From Ralstonia pickettii (GTDB lineage Bacteria > Pseudomonadota > Gammaproteobacteria > Burkholderiales > Burkholderiaceae), in contig NZ_JFZG01000004.1 of NCBI RefSeq assembly GCF_000607165.1, positions 248,001 through 312,000 of the forward strand: a stretch of 64,000 nt of DNA. Reading direction: 5' to 3'. The notes under the pieces were generated by a model. That model was not told the DNA's origin. It saw nothing but the letters and a program-made list of their open reading frames with translations, and did not search any database. Every line of letters starts with the position of its first letter. Positions within the stretch are counted from its first letter, which is position 1. Of the stretch, positions 51,859 to 61,062 are shown in pieces. The translations under genes were made by a program, and so were the position numbers.

Positions 51859-53877
51859 ATGCCACGCGGCCTCGTTCTCGCCACGCCTCAGCTCACGTCG
51901 GACGGCACGCCGTTCTCCACGCAATACGACGACGTCTATCACAGCGCTGAGGGCGGTCTGGCGCAGGCGCATCACGTTTTCCTGGGCGGCAACCGCTTGC
52001 CGGCCGCGTGGCAGGGCAAGCGCACCTTCACCATCGTCGAAACCGGCTTCGGCCAGGGCCTCAATTTCCTAGCCACATGGGCTACATGGCGCGACGATCC
52101 GCAGCGTTGTGCTCGGCTCGATTTCGTCTCGATTGAGAAGCATCCGTTCGATCGTGCTGGCTTGTCGATCGTGCATCCGAAAAGCGGCGCGCTGGCCCCA
52201 CTGGCCGAGATGCTCCGTCAGTCGTGGCCAGTGCCGGTACCCGGCGTGCATCGCCTGGAGTTCGACGGCGGCCGCGTCACCCTCACGCTACTGTTTGGGG
52301 ATGCGATGGAGACGCTGCCACAACTGCCGTGCGCCGCCGACGCGTTCTATCTCGACGGGTTCTCTCCTGCCAAGAACCCTGATCTGTGGCAGCCTCGCGT
52401 GTTCAAGCAGCTTGCGCGAGTCGCTCGCGCGGGCGCCACATTGGCCACGTACACCGCTGCAGGATTCGTGCGACGCGGCTTGCAGGAGGCCGGCTTCGAG
52501 GTGCACAAGGCGCCCGGTTTCGGCTCCAAGCGCGACATGACCGTCGCGCAGTTCCCAACCCATTGGCGCACACGGCGTGGGCCGGCTGAAGCGCCCGCCT
52601 GGAGCCAGCGTCACGCCATCGTGCTTGGCGCCGGGCTTGCGGGCTGCTCTGTTGCCGAGCGGCTCGCATCGCGCGGCTGGCGCATCACGCTTATCGACGC
52701 AAACGACGGCCCCGGGCGCGGCACGTCGGCCCACCGCGCAGCGGCCATGCACCCGCATGTGTCCATCGACGACAGCGTGCTCTCGCGCTTATCGCGCGCC
52801 GGCAACCTGCTCGCACGCCGCCATTGGGACGCACTCGATCGCGCCGGCTTTGCCACAGGTTTCCAACCCACCGGCGTACTGCAACTCGCCGAACACGCCG
52901 ACGACGCTGTCGAGCAGCAACGCATCGTGCAAGCGCTCGGCTATCCGACCGATTACATCGATTGGCTCAACGTGGACGAAGCCGCCCGGCGCGTCGGTGC
53001 CAGCGTGCCGCAGGGCGGCTGGTGGTTTGCGCAAGCCGGGTGGGTCGCGCCGCCTGATGTTTGTCGCGCCAATCTCGCCGCTGCTGGCACCGCAGTTGAT
53101 GCGCGTTGGAATGCGCACGTCGAATCGCTGCGCCAAGTCGGCGATCAATGGCATGCGCTGGATTCCCAAGGCAAGGTGATTGCGAGCGCGCCGGTCGTCG
53201 TCCTCGCCAACAGCTTTGGTGCCGCACGCCTGGCTCCGCTGACATCTGCGTCGCTCAAGCCAGTGCGCGGTCAACTCACCGATGTGCCCGTGAGCAGTTT
53301 GGAGGCGGGTGCCGCGTGGCCGAAAACCGTCGTCTGCGGCGATGGTTACCTGCTGCCCGCCGAATCGTGTGCGAAAACGGTGCGCATGGGCTCGTCGTTC
53401 CAACCGGGCGAATCCGATCTGGCCGAGCGCATCGCCGATCACGCGGCCAATCTCGGACGACTGGCCCGGTTGCAGCCGCAGCAATCGGGCGCGCTGGCGA
53501 AGCTAGATCCTGCAGCGCTGCATGGTTATGTCGGTGTGCGGTGCGTTTCCGCGAATCGGTTGCCGTTGATCGGCCCACTGGTGGATGAGGCGGCGGCCAT
53601 GGCGCCCGGCTTTCGTTTGCGCGGCCCGCACGCGCAACTGCCTCGCCTCGCCGGGCTGTATGCGGCGCTTGCGTATGGCTCGCGCGGGCTCACATGGTCG
53701 GTGCTGGGCGCGGAACTGCTTGCGGCCCAGATCGACGGTGGTCCGTTGCCGCTTGAATCCGATCTGGCCGCAGCGCTTGATCCTGGCCGCTTTACCCTGC
53801 GGGCATTGCAGCATCGACGCACGCAGGAGCAGGCCGCCGCACCCGCGGAAAACGAAATCGCGGGGCCACTGGATTAA
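51859..53877 (+). CDS. mnmC: Bifunctional tRNA 5-methylaminomethyl-2-thiouridine biosynthesis protein MnmC
   Basis: Makes mnm5s2U at tRNA position 34 in the last two steps. 672 residues from ATG 51859 (MPRGLVLATPQLTSDGTPFS); the 42-codon extension to 51733 is rejected. The N-terminal SAM-dependent methyltransferase (to about 250) has ETGFGQGLNFLATW and FYLDGFSPAKNPDLW. The C-terminal FAD-dependent oxidase starts with the dinucleotide motif IVLGAGLAGCSVAERL (about 253-268), and carries SRGLTWSVLGAELLA at its end. Domain order is that of the proteobacterial fusion. Confidence 0.95.
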   Translation: MPRGLVLATPQLTSDGTPFSTQYDDVYHSAEGGLAQAHHVFLGGNRLPAAWQGKRTFTIVETGFGQGLNFLATWATWRDDPQRCARLDFVSIEKHPFDRAGLSIVHPKSGALAPLAEMLRQSWPVPVPGVHRLEFDGGRVTLTLLFGDAMETLPQLPCAADAFYLDGFSPAKNPDLWQPRVFKQLARVARAGATLATYTAAGFVRRGLQEAGFEVHKAPGFGSKRDMTVAQFPTHWRTRRGPAEAPAWSQRHAIVLGAGLAGCSVAERLASRGWRITLIDANDGPGRGTSAHRAAAMHPHVSIDDSVLSRLSRAGNLLARRHWDALDRAGFATGFQPTGVLQLAEHADDAVEQQRIVQALGYPTDYIDWLNVDEAARRVGASVPQGGWWFAQAGWVAPPDVCRANLAAAGTAVDARWNAHVESLRQVGDQWHALDSQGKVIASAPVVVLANSFGAARLAPLTSASLKPVRGQLTDVPVSSLEAGAAWPKTVVCGDGYLLPAESCAKTVRMGSSFQPGESDLAERIADHAANLGRLARLQPQQSGALAKLDPAALHGYVGVRCVSANRLPLIGPLVDEAAAMAPGFRLRGPHAQLPRLAGLYAALAYGSRGLTWSVLGAELLAAQIDGGPLPLESDLAAALDPGRFTLRALQHRRTQEQAAAPAENEIAGPLD

Positions 53878-54121
53878 CGCCCCGTTTGAAGGGTTTTCCA
53901 AGCGTTCCGACCCAAAAAATCAGGGCCGGTGAACGTTCCATGCCATAATATGCGTTTTGCGTTTGCCAGCCTGAACGCGCCCGTTGTGCCGCGCATTGTG
54001 CAGTGAAGCGGCCCTCGCGCCGCATTCCTGCAAGCCCGGCAAGACCAAGAACTTTGAACCACGGCTGCTGCTGGCGCTGCGCCGTTCGACGCAACCATCT
54101 TCTGAATCTGGAATTACGACC

Positions 54122-55465
54122 ATGTCGACTATCGAAAACCTCGGCAAGCTTGATCGCAAAGTGACCCTGGCTGTCCCGAAGGCCGAAGTGGAGCAAGAGA
54201 AGCAAAGCCGTCTGGCGCGTCTGTCCAAGACCGTCAAGATGTCCGGCTTCCGCCCGGGCAAGGTCCCGATGAAGATGGTCGAGAAGCAATACGGCCAACA
54301 AGTCGAATTCGAGGTGCGCTACGACAAGGCCGCCCGTCAGTTCTTCGACATCACCAACGAGCAAGGCGTGAAGGTTGCCGGCCAACCGCGCTTCGAGCTG
54401 AAGACCGAAGGCGTGTCCGATGACCAAGTCGCGTTCGATGCCACTTTCGAGGTGTATCCGGAAGTTAAGCTCGGCGATCTGGCTGGCGCGGAACTGACCC
54501 GCACCAAGACCGAAATCACCGATGCCGAGATCGACAAGACGCTCGACATCCTGCGCAAGCAACGCGTGCATTACCACCCGCGCGGCGAAGCCGGCGAGCA
54601 TGGCGACGGCGGTGCAGCCGTCGCACAGGACGGCGACCGCGTGACGGTCGATTTCGTCGGCACGATCGATGGCGTGGAATTCGCCGGCGGCAAGGCTGAA
54701 GGTTTCAGCTTTGTGCTGGGTGAAGGCCGCATGCTGCCCGAGTTCGAACAAGCCACGCTGGGCCTGAAGCAGGGCGACTCGAAGAAATTCCCGCTGGCAT
54801 TCCCCGAGGACTACCACGGCAAGGACGTCGCCGGTAAGACGGCTGAATTCACCGTCACGCTCAAGCAGGTCGAGTGGGCGCACCTGCCGGAAGTCAACGA
54901 AGCCTTCGCGCAATCGCTGGGCATCGCCGACGGCAACCTCGACAAGATGCGCGCCGACATCCGCGAAAACCTCGAGCGTGAAGTCAAGCGCCGCACGCAC
55001 GCGCTGCTCAAGGACCAAGTCATGGAAGCGCTGCTGAAGGTAGCAGAGCTGGACGTGCCGAAGTCGCTGGTCGAACAAGACCAGGAGCGCCTGGTTGAAA
55101 TGGCGCGCCGTGACCTCGAGTCGCGCGGCATGCCGAACGCCAAGAACATGCCGATCCCGGCCGAGATGTTCACGCAGCAAGCCGAGCGCCGTGTGAAGCT
55201 GGGTCTGGTGCTGGCCGAAGTCGTGAAGGCCAACGGCCTGGAAGCCAAGCCGGAACAGATCAAGGCCGAGATCGAAGAGTTTGCCAAGAGCTACGAAGAT
55301 CCGAAGGAAGTCATCCGCTGGTACTACGGCGACCAACAGCGCCTGGCCGAGATGGAAGCCTACGTGCTCGAAAACAACGTGGTAAATTTTGTGTGCGACA
55401 AGGCCAAGGTAACTGAGAAGGCTGTGTCGTTCGAAGAGCTGACCGCCACCCCGGCGCAAGGCTGA
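54122..55465 (+). CDS. tig: Trigger factor Tig
   Basis: Ribosome-bound chaperone and peptidyl-prolyl isomerase. 447 residues from ATG 54122 ([20 protein letters not shown]); the 46-codon extension to 53984 is not protein-like. The ribosome-docking motif [17 protein letters not shown] is at about 41-57, the FKBP-type domain (about 155-245) includes [14 protein letters not shown], and helical arms follow to the C-terminus. A CATAAT at 53944-53949 may be the -10 box in the 244-base gap upstream. First of the tig-clpP-clpX-lon block. Confidence 0.97.
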   Translation: MSTIENLGKLDRKVTLAVPKAEVEQEKQSRLARLSKTVKMSGFRPGKVPMKMVEKQYGQQVEFEVRYDKAARQFFDITNEQGVKVAGQPRFELKTEGVSDDQVAFDATFEVYPEVKLGDLAGAELTRTKTEITDAEIDKTLDILRKQRVHYHPRGEAGEHGDGGAAVAQDGDRVTVDFVGTIDGVEFAGGKAEGFSFVLGEGRMLPEFEQATLGLKQGDSKKFPLAFPEDYHGKDVAGKTAEFTVTLKQVEWAHLPEVNEAFAQSLGIADGNLDKMRADIRENLEREVKRRTHALLKDQVMEALLKVAELDVPKSLVEQDQERLVEMARRDLESRGMPNAKNMPIPAEMFTQQAERRVKLGLVLAEVVKANGLEAKPEQIKAEIEEFAKSYEDPKEVIRWYYGDQQRLAEMEAYVLENNVVNFVCDKAKVTEKAVSFEELTATPAQG

Positions 55466-55506
55466 TTCGATCGATAGAGTTTCCGAAATAAGCACCGGAG
55501 AACCGC

Positions 55507-56154
55507 ATGATCCGCAATGAACTGATCGACCAACTTGCCCGCACCCAGGCTTCCGCGCTCGAAACGCAGGGGCTCGGTCTGGTGCCGATGGTGGTCGAGC
55601 AGTCGGGCCGCGGCGAGCGCGCCTACGACATCTACTCGCGCCTGCTCAAGGAGCGAGTGATTTTCATGGTGGGCGAGGTCAACGACCAGACTGCCAACCT
55701 CGTGGTGGCACAGTTGCTGTTCCTGGAAAGCGAGAATCCGGACAAGGACATCTCGCTGTACATCAATTCGCCGGGCGGTTCGGTATCGTCCGGTCTGGCG
55801 ATGTACGACACGATGCAGTTCATCAAGCCGGACGTGTCCACGCTCTGCATGGGCATGGCAGCCAGCATGGGCGCGTTCCTGCTGGCGGCCGGTGCGAAGG
55901 GCAAGCGCCTGGCCTTGCCGAACTCGCGCATCATGATTCACCAGCCTCTGGGCGGTGCACGTGGCCAAGCTTCGGACATCGAGATCCAGGCGCGCGAGAT
56001 TCTGTACCTGCGCGAGCGCCTGAACACTGTGCTTTCGGAAGCGACCGGTCAACCAGTTGACAAGATCGCTCGCGACACTGATCGTGACAACTTCATGAGC
56101 AGCGAACAGGCCAAGGAATACGGCCTGATCGACCAGGTCATCGCCAAGCGCTGA
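55507..56154 (+). CDS. clpP: ATP-dependent Clp protease proteolytic subunit ClpP
   Basis: Serine peptidase that forms the tetradecameric chamber of ClpXP and ClpAP. 215 residues with GGAG before the ATG. The catalytic Ser120 is in [12 protein letters not shown] and His145 in [10 protein letters not shown], with the expected Asp in the C-terminal third ([19 protein letters not shown]). [13 protein letters not shown] is the substrate-binding strand. 41 bases after tig, so co-transcription is likely. A strong hairpin terminator at 56251 separates it from clpX. Confidence 0.97.
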   Translation: MIRNELIDQLARTQASALETQGLGLVPMVVEQSGRGERAYDIYSRLLKERVIFMVGEVNDQTANLVVAQLLFLESENPDKDISLYINSPGGSVSSGLAMYDTMQFIKPDVSTLCMGMAASMGAFLLAAGAKGKRLALPNSRIMIHQPLGGARGQASDIEIQAREILYLRERLNTVLSEATGQPVDKIARDTDRDNFMSSEQAKEYGLIDQVIAKR

Positions 56155-56250
56155 AGTGTCGAAGTCATGCGCTGATGTGCGCGGTAGGCGGTATTGTCGG
56201 TGCGCTCCACGACACACCGGTTAACCGCGTCAAACATGTCAAGCGGTGTC

Positions 56251-56277
56251 AAAAACGAGGCCTCGCGCCTCGTTTTT
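56251..56277 (+). terminator. Rho-independent terminator between clpP and clpX
   Basis: AAAAACGAGGC and GCCTCGTTTTT form a perfect 11-bp stem around CTCGC. Its U-tract suggests that clpP transcription normally ends here, so clpX needs its own promoter. Confidence 0.9.
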
Positions 56278-56351
56278 GCTTTGAACAACACCTGCGGATC
56301 GTCGCCAGATAATTTGGCGTATGATGCTGCCAAGAACTACTGGTAATCGTT

Positions 56352-57626
56352 ATGGCGGACAAGAAAGGCTCGACTGGCGAAAAGCTGCTGTACTGCTCGT
56401 TCTGCGGCAAGAGTCAGCATGAGGTCAAGAAACTGATTGCCGGCCCCTCGGTCTTCATCTGCGATGAATGTATCGACCTGTGCAACGAGATCATCCGGGA
56501 CGAAGCTGCCATCTCCGAAAAGGAAGGGGGTCTGGCAGTCAAGTCCGATCTGCCCACGCCACATGAAATTCGCCAGAGCCTTGACCAATATGTGATCGGT
56601 CAGGAGCAGGCCAAGAAGATCCTGGCGGTCGCGGTTTACAACCATTACAAGCGTTTGAAGCACCTCGGCAAGAAGGACGATGTCGAGCTGTCGAAGAGCA
56701 ACATCCTGCTCATCGGGCCAACTGGCTCCGGCAAGACCTTGCTCGCTCAGACGCTGGCGCGTCTCTTGAACGTGCCGTTCGTCATCGCCGACGCCACTAC
56801 GCTGACCGAAGCTGGTTATGTAGGCGAGGATGTCGAAAATATCATCCAGAAGCTGCTGCAGAACTGCAATTACGAGGTCGACAAGGCCCAGCGCGGCATC
56901 GTCTACATCGACGAGATCGACAAGATTTCGCGCAAGTCTGACAACCCTTCCATCACCCGGGACGTTTCTGGAGAAGGCGTGCAGCAAGCGCTGCTCAAGC
57001 TGGTTGAAGGAACGATGGCGTCGGTGCCCCCGCAAGGTGGTCGCAAGCATCCGAACCAGGACTTCCTGCAGGTTGATACAACCAACATCCTGTTCATCTG
57101 CGGTGGGGCGTTCGATGGTCTGGAGAAGATCATCATGCAGCGCTCCGACAAGACCGGTATCGGTTTTGGTGCGGAGGTGCAGAGCAAGGAAGAGCGCGAC
57201 GTCAGCGAAGTGCTGCCGCAAGTGGAACCAGAAGATCTCATCAAGTTCGGTCTGATTCCCGAGTTGATCGGCCGTCTGCCCGTGGTGGCGACGCTGGCCA
57301 AGCTCGACGAGGCTGCCTTGATGGAAATCCTGGTCGAGCCCAAGAATGCAATCGTCAAGCAGTACCAGAAGCTGCTGGCAATGGAAGGGGTGGAACTGGA
57401 AATTCGTCCGAGCGCGCTGACGGCAATCGCCCGCAAGGCGATCAAGCGCAAGACGGGGGCGCGCGGTCTGCGTTCCATCGTCGAGCACGCTTTGATGGAT
57501 GTGATGTATGACCTCCCCAACCACAAGGGTGTGCAGAAGGTGGTGATCGATGAAAGTACGATCTCCGACGAGGGCAAGCCCTTGCTGATTTACGAAGAGC
57601 AACCCAAGGTTGCAGGTTCCAACTGA
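56352..57626 (+). CDS. clpX: ATP-dependent Clp protease ATP-binding subunit ClpX
   Basis: AAA+ unfoldase feeding ClpP. 424 residues. The N-terminal zinc-binding domain has two Cys pairs ([22 protein letters not shown]). Walker A is GPTGSGKT at about 120-127, Walker [11 protein letters not shown], and the pore loop is in the [13 protein letters not shown] segment. The IGF/ClpP-docking loop follows in [10 protein letters not shown]. It has no good Shine-Dalgarno sequence in the 15 bases before ATG. A TATGAT (56320-56325) is a candidate -10 box between the terminator and the gene. Confidence 0.97.
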   Translation: MADKKGSTGEKLLYCSFCGKSQHEVKKLIAGPSVFICDECIDLCNEIIRDEAAISEKEGGLAVKSDLPTPHEIRQSLDQYVIGQEQAKKILAVAVYNHYKRLKHLGKKDDVELSKSNILLIGPTGSGKTLLAQTLARLLNVPFVIADATTLTEAGYVGEDVENIIQKLLQNCNYEVDKAQRGIVYIDEIDKISRKSDNPSITRDVSGEGVQQALLKLVEGTMASVPPQGGRKHPNQDFLQVDTTNILFICGGAFDGLEKIIMQRSDKTGIGFGAEVQSKEERDVSEVLPQVEPEDLIKFGLIPELIGRLPVVATLAKLDEAALMEILVEPKNAIVKQYQKLLAMEGVELEIRPSALTAIARKAIKRKTGARGLRSIVEHALMDVMYDLPNHKGVQKVVIDESTISDEGKPLLIYEEQPKVAGSN

Positions 57627-57670
57627 CGCGAATGCCCGGCCGGGATGCGCAGTATGCGTCCCAAGCAGGA

Positions 57671-57697
57671 AGCCGTTCGCTCGCGAGCGGCTTTTTT
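57671..57697 (+). terminator. Rho-independent terminator of clpX
   Basis: AGCCGTTCG (57671-57679) and CGAGCGGCT pair with one G-T wobble around CTCG, followed by TTTTTT. Confidence 0.88.
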
Positions 57698-57738
57698 GCT
57701 TCGGGAAACTGGGTCGGCATGCGACTTGCAGCAGCGGT

Positions 57739-57766
57739 CTTGTAAAACCGTCGCTGTGCCCAATTT
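57739..57766 (+). promoter_or_regulatory. Heat-shock (sigma-32 type) promoter of lon
   Basis: CTTGTAA (57739-57745) and CCCAATTT (57759-57766) are separated by 13 bases, close to the consensus CTTGAAA/CCCCATnT. The lon ATG follows 29 bases later. E. coli lon is controlled by sigma-32 too, so the inference is consistent. Confidence 0.7.
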
Positions 57767-57795
57767 AGCCCTTACATGACTTTCTGGGGAAAATA

Positions 57796-60210
57796 ATGTC
57801 CGGAACCCAACTTTTACCCGCTGAGCAGATTCGCCTGCCGCTGTTGCCGCTGCGTGACGTGGTGGTGTTTCCGCACATGGTGATTCCGCTGTTCGTGGGG
57901 CGCCCCAAATCCATCAAGGCACTGGAAGCTGCGATGGAGGCGGGCAAGAGCATCATGCTCGTGGCGCAAAAGACCGCCGCCAAGGACGAGCCGACCGACA
58001 AGGATCTCTACGAGGTCGGCTGTATCGCCAACATTCTGCAGATGCTGAAGCTGCCGGACGGCACCGTGAAGGTGCTGGTCGAGGGCACGCAGCGCGCCAA
58101 CATTCTGTCCGTTACCGACGACGAATCGCACTTCTTCTGCGAAGCTGTGCCCGTCGGCCCGGAACCCACTGAATCGGCCGAGACCGAGGCGCTGCGTCGC
58201 GCCATCGTGTCGCAGTTCGATCAGTACGTGAAGCTGAACAAGAAGATCCCGCCTGAGATCCTGACGTCGCTGTCGGGCATCGATGAGCCGGGTCGTCTGG
58301 CCGACACCATCGCCGCGCATCTGCCGATCAAGCTCGAGCAGAAGCAGAAGATTCTCGAGATGTTCAACGTGACCGAACGTCTGGAGAGCCTGCTCTCGCA
58401 ACTGGAAGGTGAGATCGACATCCTCCAGGTGGAAAAGCGCATCCGTGGCCGCGTCAAGCGCCAGATGGAGAAGAGCCAGCGCGAGTATTACCTGAACGAG
58501 CAGGTCAAGGCGATCCAGAAGGAACTGGGCGAAGGCGAGGAAGGCGCCGATCTCGAAGAGCTGGACAAGAAGATCAAGGCCGCCCGCATGCCCAAGGAGG
58601 CCAAGAAGAAGGCCGAGTCCGAGTTTAAGAAGCTCAAGCTGATGTCGCCGATGTCGGCCGAGGCAACGGTCGTGCGCAACTACATCGACACGTTGGTCGG
58701 CCTGCCGTGGCGCAAGAAGAGCAAGGTCAATAACGACCTGTCGAACGCCGAGCAGGTGCTGGATCAAGACCACTACGGCCTGGAGAAGGTCAAGGAACGC
58801 ATCCTTGAGTACCTCGCAGTGCAACAGCGGGTCGACAAGCTGAAGGCGCCGATCCTGTGCCTGGTGGGGCCGCCGGGTGTCGGCAAGACCTCGCTCGGGC
58901 AGTCGGTGGCGCGTGCAACGAACCGCAAGTTCGTGCGCATGGCGCTGGGTGGCGTGCGTGACGAGGCCGAGATTCGCGGTCACCGCCGTACGTACATCGG
59001 GTCGATGCCGGGCAAGATCCTGCAGAGCCTGACGAAGGTCGGCGTACGCAACCCGCTGTTCCTGCTCGACGAAATCGACAAGATGGGCGCGGATTTCCGA
59101 GGCGACCCGTCTTCTGCTCTGCTCGAAGTGCTGGACCCGGAACAGAACCACACGTTCCAGGACCACTACATCGAGGTGGACTTCGACTTATCGGACGTGA
59201 TGTTCGTAGCGACGTCGAACTCGCTGAACATTCCGGCACCGCTGCTGGACCGGATGGAAGTGATTCGTCTGTCGGGCTACACGGAAGACGAAAAGGTCAA
59301 CATCGCCCGCCGCTATTTGCTGCCCAAGCAGATCAAGAACAATGGTCTGAAGGAAGGTGAGATCGAGGTGACCGAAGCCGCCCTGCGCGACATCATCCGC
59401 TACTACACGCGGGAAGCTGGTGTGCGTTCGCTGGAACGTGAGGTCTCGAAGATCTGCCGCAAGGTCGTCAAGCAATTGCTGCTGAAGAAGGAAGCCAGTG
59501 CGTCCGTGAAGGTCGATTCGGACAATCTGGACAAATTCCTTGGCGTGCGTCGTTTCGACTTTGGTCTGGCCGGCAAGGAAGATCAAGTCGGCCAAGTGAC
59601 CGGTTTGGCATGGACCGAAGTGGGCGGCGATCTGCTGACCATCGAAGCCGCGCTGATGCCGGGCAAGGGCAATATCACCCGCACGGGTTCGTTGGGCGAC
59701 GTAATGAAGGAGTCGGTCGAGGCTGCGCGCTCGGTGGTGCGTTCGCGATCGGCGCGCCTGGGTATCAAGGATGAGATGTTCGAGAAGCGCGACATCCACA
59801 TCCACGTGCCCGAAGGTGCGACGCCCAAGGACGGCCCGTCTGCAGGTATTGCGATGACGACGGCGCTGGTGTCGGTGCTGACCGGTATTCCGGTGCGTGC
59901 TGATGTCGCGATGACCGGCGAAATCACCCTGCGCGGCGAGGTACTGCCGATCGGCGGCTTGAAGGAAAAGCTGCTGGCTGCACACCGCGGCGGCATCAAG
60001 CTGGCGCTGATTCCGGAAGAAAACGTCAAGGACCTGGCGGACATTCCGGACAACGTGAAGAACAGCATCGAGATTCAGCCGGTGCGCTGGATCGACAAGG
60101 TGCTGGAACTCGCGCTGGTGCGCAAGCCGGAGCCACTGCCGGAAGAAGAAGCCAAGCCGGCACCCGCCAAGGGCGACGACGGCAAGTCGCAGGAAATGGT
60201 GCATCACTGA
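57796..60210 (+). CDS. lon: ATP-dependent Lon protease
   Basis: Degrades misfolded and regulatory proteins in the cytoplasm. 804 residues with GGGGAAA before the ATG. The N-terminal substrate-recognition domain (about 10-200) starts [19 protein letters not shown], a coiled-coil region follows, then the AAA+ domain with Walker A at about 358-365 (GPPGVGKT). The proteolytic domain has catalytic Ser682 in [11 protein letters not shown] and Lys725 by spacing from the E. coli dyad (679/722). The C-terminus has a longer than usual Glu/Pro/Lys-rich tail. A heat-shock promoter and its own terminator make it a separate unit. Confidence 0.98.
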   Translation: MSGTQLLPAEQIRLPLLPLRDVVVFPHMVIPLFVGRPKSIKALEAAMEAGKSIMLVAQKTAAKDEPTDKDLYEVGCIANILQMLKLPDGTVKVLVEGTQRANILSVTDDESHFFCEAVPVGPEPTESAETEALRRAIVSQFDQYVKLNKKIPPEILTSLSGIDEPGRLADTIAAHLPIKLEQKQKILEMFNVTERLESLLSQLEGEIDILQVEKRIRGRVKRQMEKSQREYYLNEQVKAIQKELGEGEEGADLEELDKKIKAARMPKEAKKKAESEFKKLKLMSPMSAEATVVRNYIDTLVGLPWRKKSKVNNDLSNAEQVLDQDHYGLEKVKERILEYLAVQQRVDKLKAPILCLVGPPGVGKTSLGQSVARATNRKFVRMALGGVRDEAEIRGHRRTYIGSMPGKILQSLTKVGVRNPLFLLDEIDKMGADFRGDPSSALLEVLDPEQNHTFQDHYIEVDFDLSDVMFVATSNSLNIPAPLLDRMEVIRLSGYTEDEKVNIARRYLLPKQIKNNGLKEGEIEVTEAALRDIIRYYTREAGVRSLEREVSKICRKVVKQLLLKKEASASVKVDSDNLDKFLGVRRFDFGLAGKEDQVGQVTGLAWTEVGGDLLTIEAALMPGKGNITRTGSLGDVMKESVEAARSVVRSRSARLGIKDEMFEKRDIHIHVPEGATPKDGPSAGIAMTTALVSVLTGIPVRADVAMTGEITLRGEVLPIGGLKEKLLAAHRGGIKLALIPEENVKDLADIPDNVKNSIEIQPVRWIDKVLELALVRKPEPLPEEEAKPAPAKGDDGKSQEMVHH

Positions 60211-60234
60211 CACCGTAGCCTGCCAAGGTTGAGG

Positions 60235-60266
60235 AAGGGCCCGACATGTTCGGGCCCTTTTTCTTT
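60235..60266 (+). terminator. Rho-independent terminator of lon
   Basis: AAGGGCCCGA (60235-60244) and TCGGGCCCTT (60250-60259) pair perfectly around CATGT, followed by TTTCTTT. Confidence 0.92.
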
Positions 60267-60302
60267 GCGCAGGCTGCGACGTGTAGCACACAGTTCTTCG
60301 CC

Positions 60303-60331
60303 TTGACACGTCGATTGGCGGCCACTTTAAT
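60303..60331 (+). promoter_or_regulatory. Strong sigma-70 promoter of hupB
   Basis: TTGACA (60303-60308) and TTTAAT (60326-60331) are separated by 17 bases; the hupB ATG follows 37 bases after the -10. A good ribosome-binding site (GGGGAGGTG) precedes the start. Confidence 0.82.
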
Positions 60332-60367
60332 GAATCCACACTAGCGGGTGTTCGGGGAGGTGGCACG

Positions 60368-60640
60368 ATGAACAAGACAGATCTCATCGACCATGTGGCG
60401 GCGCAAACTGACATGTCAAAAGCCGCGGCGGGGCGCGCCATTGACGCGCTGATCGACGGTATCAAAGATGCGTTGTGCGACGGTGGGTCGGTCACGCTGG
60501 TCGGCTTCGGTACGTTCCTGGTCGGCAAGCGATCTTCACGTAATGGACGCAACCCGCGCACGGGGGCCGCCATCACCATCGAAGGCGGTAAGGTTGCGAA
60601 ATTCAAACCTGGCAAAGCGCTGAAAGATGCGCTAAACTAG
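60368..60640 (+). CDS. hupB: Nucleoid-associated DNA-binding protein HU-beta
   Basis: 90 residues, the normal HU size, forming a dimer that bends DNA. The sequence MNKTDLIDHVAAQTDMSKAA begins the helical half, GSVTLVGFGTFLVGKRSSRN is the beta-core, and the flexible arm contains GRNPRTGAAITIEG, with the Pro that intercalates DNA. Located directly after lon, as in many proteobacteria. A strong sigma-70 promoter precedes it. Confidence 0.97.
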   Translation: MNKTDLIDHVAAQTDMSKAAAGRAIDALIDGIKDALCDGGSVTLVGFGTFLVGKRSSRNGRNPRTGAAITIEGGKVAKFKPGKALKDALN

Positions 60641-60707
60641 CGGGCTTTGGTGCTCGTGGGTGACAACACGGGCGCCGGACAGTCCGGCTCACGCCGGCAG
60701 TACGAAC

Positions 60708-60783
60708 GGGTGCTTAGCTCAGTTGGTAGAGCAGCGCCCTTACAAGGCGCGGGTCGGGAGTTCGAGCCTCTCAGCACCCACCA
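60708..60783 (+). tRNA. tRNA-Val, anticodon UAC
   Basis: Acceptor GGGTGCT (60708-60714) pairs with AGCACCC (60773-60779), then A and an encoded CCA. D-arm AGCTCAGTTGGTAGAGC, anticodon stem GCGCC/GGCGC around CTTACAA with anticodon TAC (60741-60743), and T-loop TTCGAGC are all standard. Confidence 0.98.
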
Positions 60784-60827
60784 TCGTTCGTATTGCCGCT
60801 CCTGTGTCGGGTGGTTCGACCCAATCT

Positions 60828-60904
60828 GGAGCGGTAGTTCAGTCGGTTAGAATACCGGCCTGTCACGCCGGGGGTCGCGGGTTCGAGTCCCGTCCGCTCC
60901 GCCA
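60828..60904 (+). tRNA. tRNA-Asp, anticodon GUC
   Basis: Acceptor GGAGCGG (60828-60834) pairs with CCGCTCC (60894-60900), then G and CCA. The anticodon loop CTGTCAC holds GTC (60862-60864); the T-loop is TTCGAGT. It is 44 bases after tRNA-Val, and both share a terminator at 60915. Confidence 0.98.
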
Positions 60905-60914
60905 AAATCCTGTT

Positions 60915-60948
60915 CAAAGGCCCGATTCGTTCGGGCCTTTGTCTTTTC
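60915..60948 (+). terminator. Rho-independent terminator of the tRNA pair
   Basis: CAAAGGCCCGA (60915-60925) and TCGGGCCTTTG (60931-60941) form an 11-bp stem with a five-base loop, followed by TCTTTTC. Confidence 0.88.
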
Positions 60949-61062
60949 AGCGGCGAATGCGTTGCAAGTCATGTCTGCACGCTGTGCCGTGATTGTCCGG
61001 AATGTCGGCGGCACCTGATAGAATCGCCGGATTTTCCATCTTCCATTCACCTCCGGTCCAGC

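Noticed and set aside
53984-54121. 46-codon extension of trigger factor
   Set aside because: Unusual composition and no ribosome-binding site; the ATG at 54122 gives the family N-terminus.
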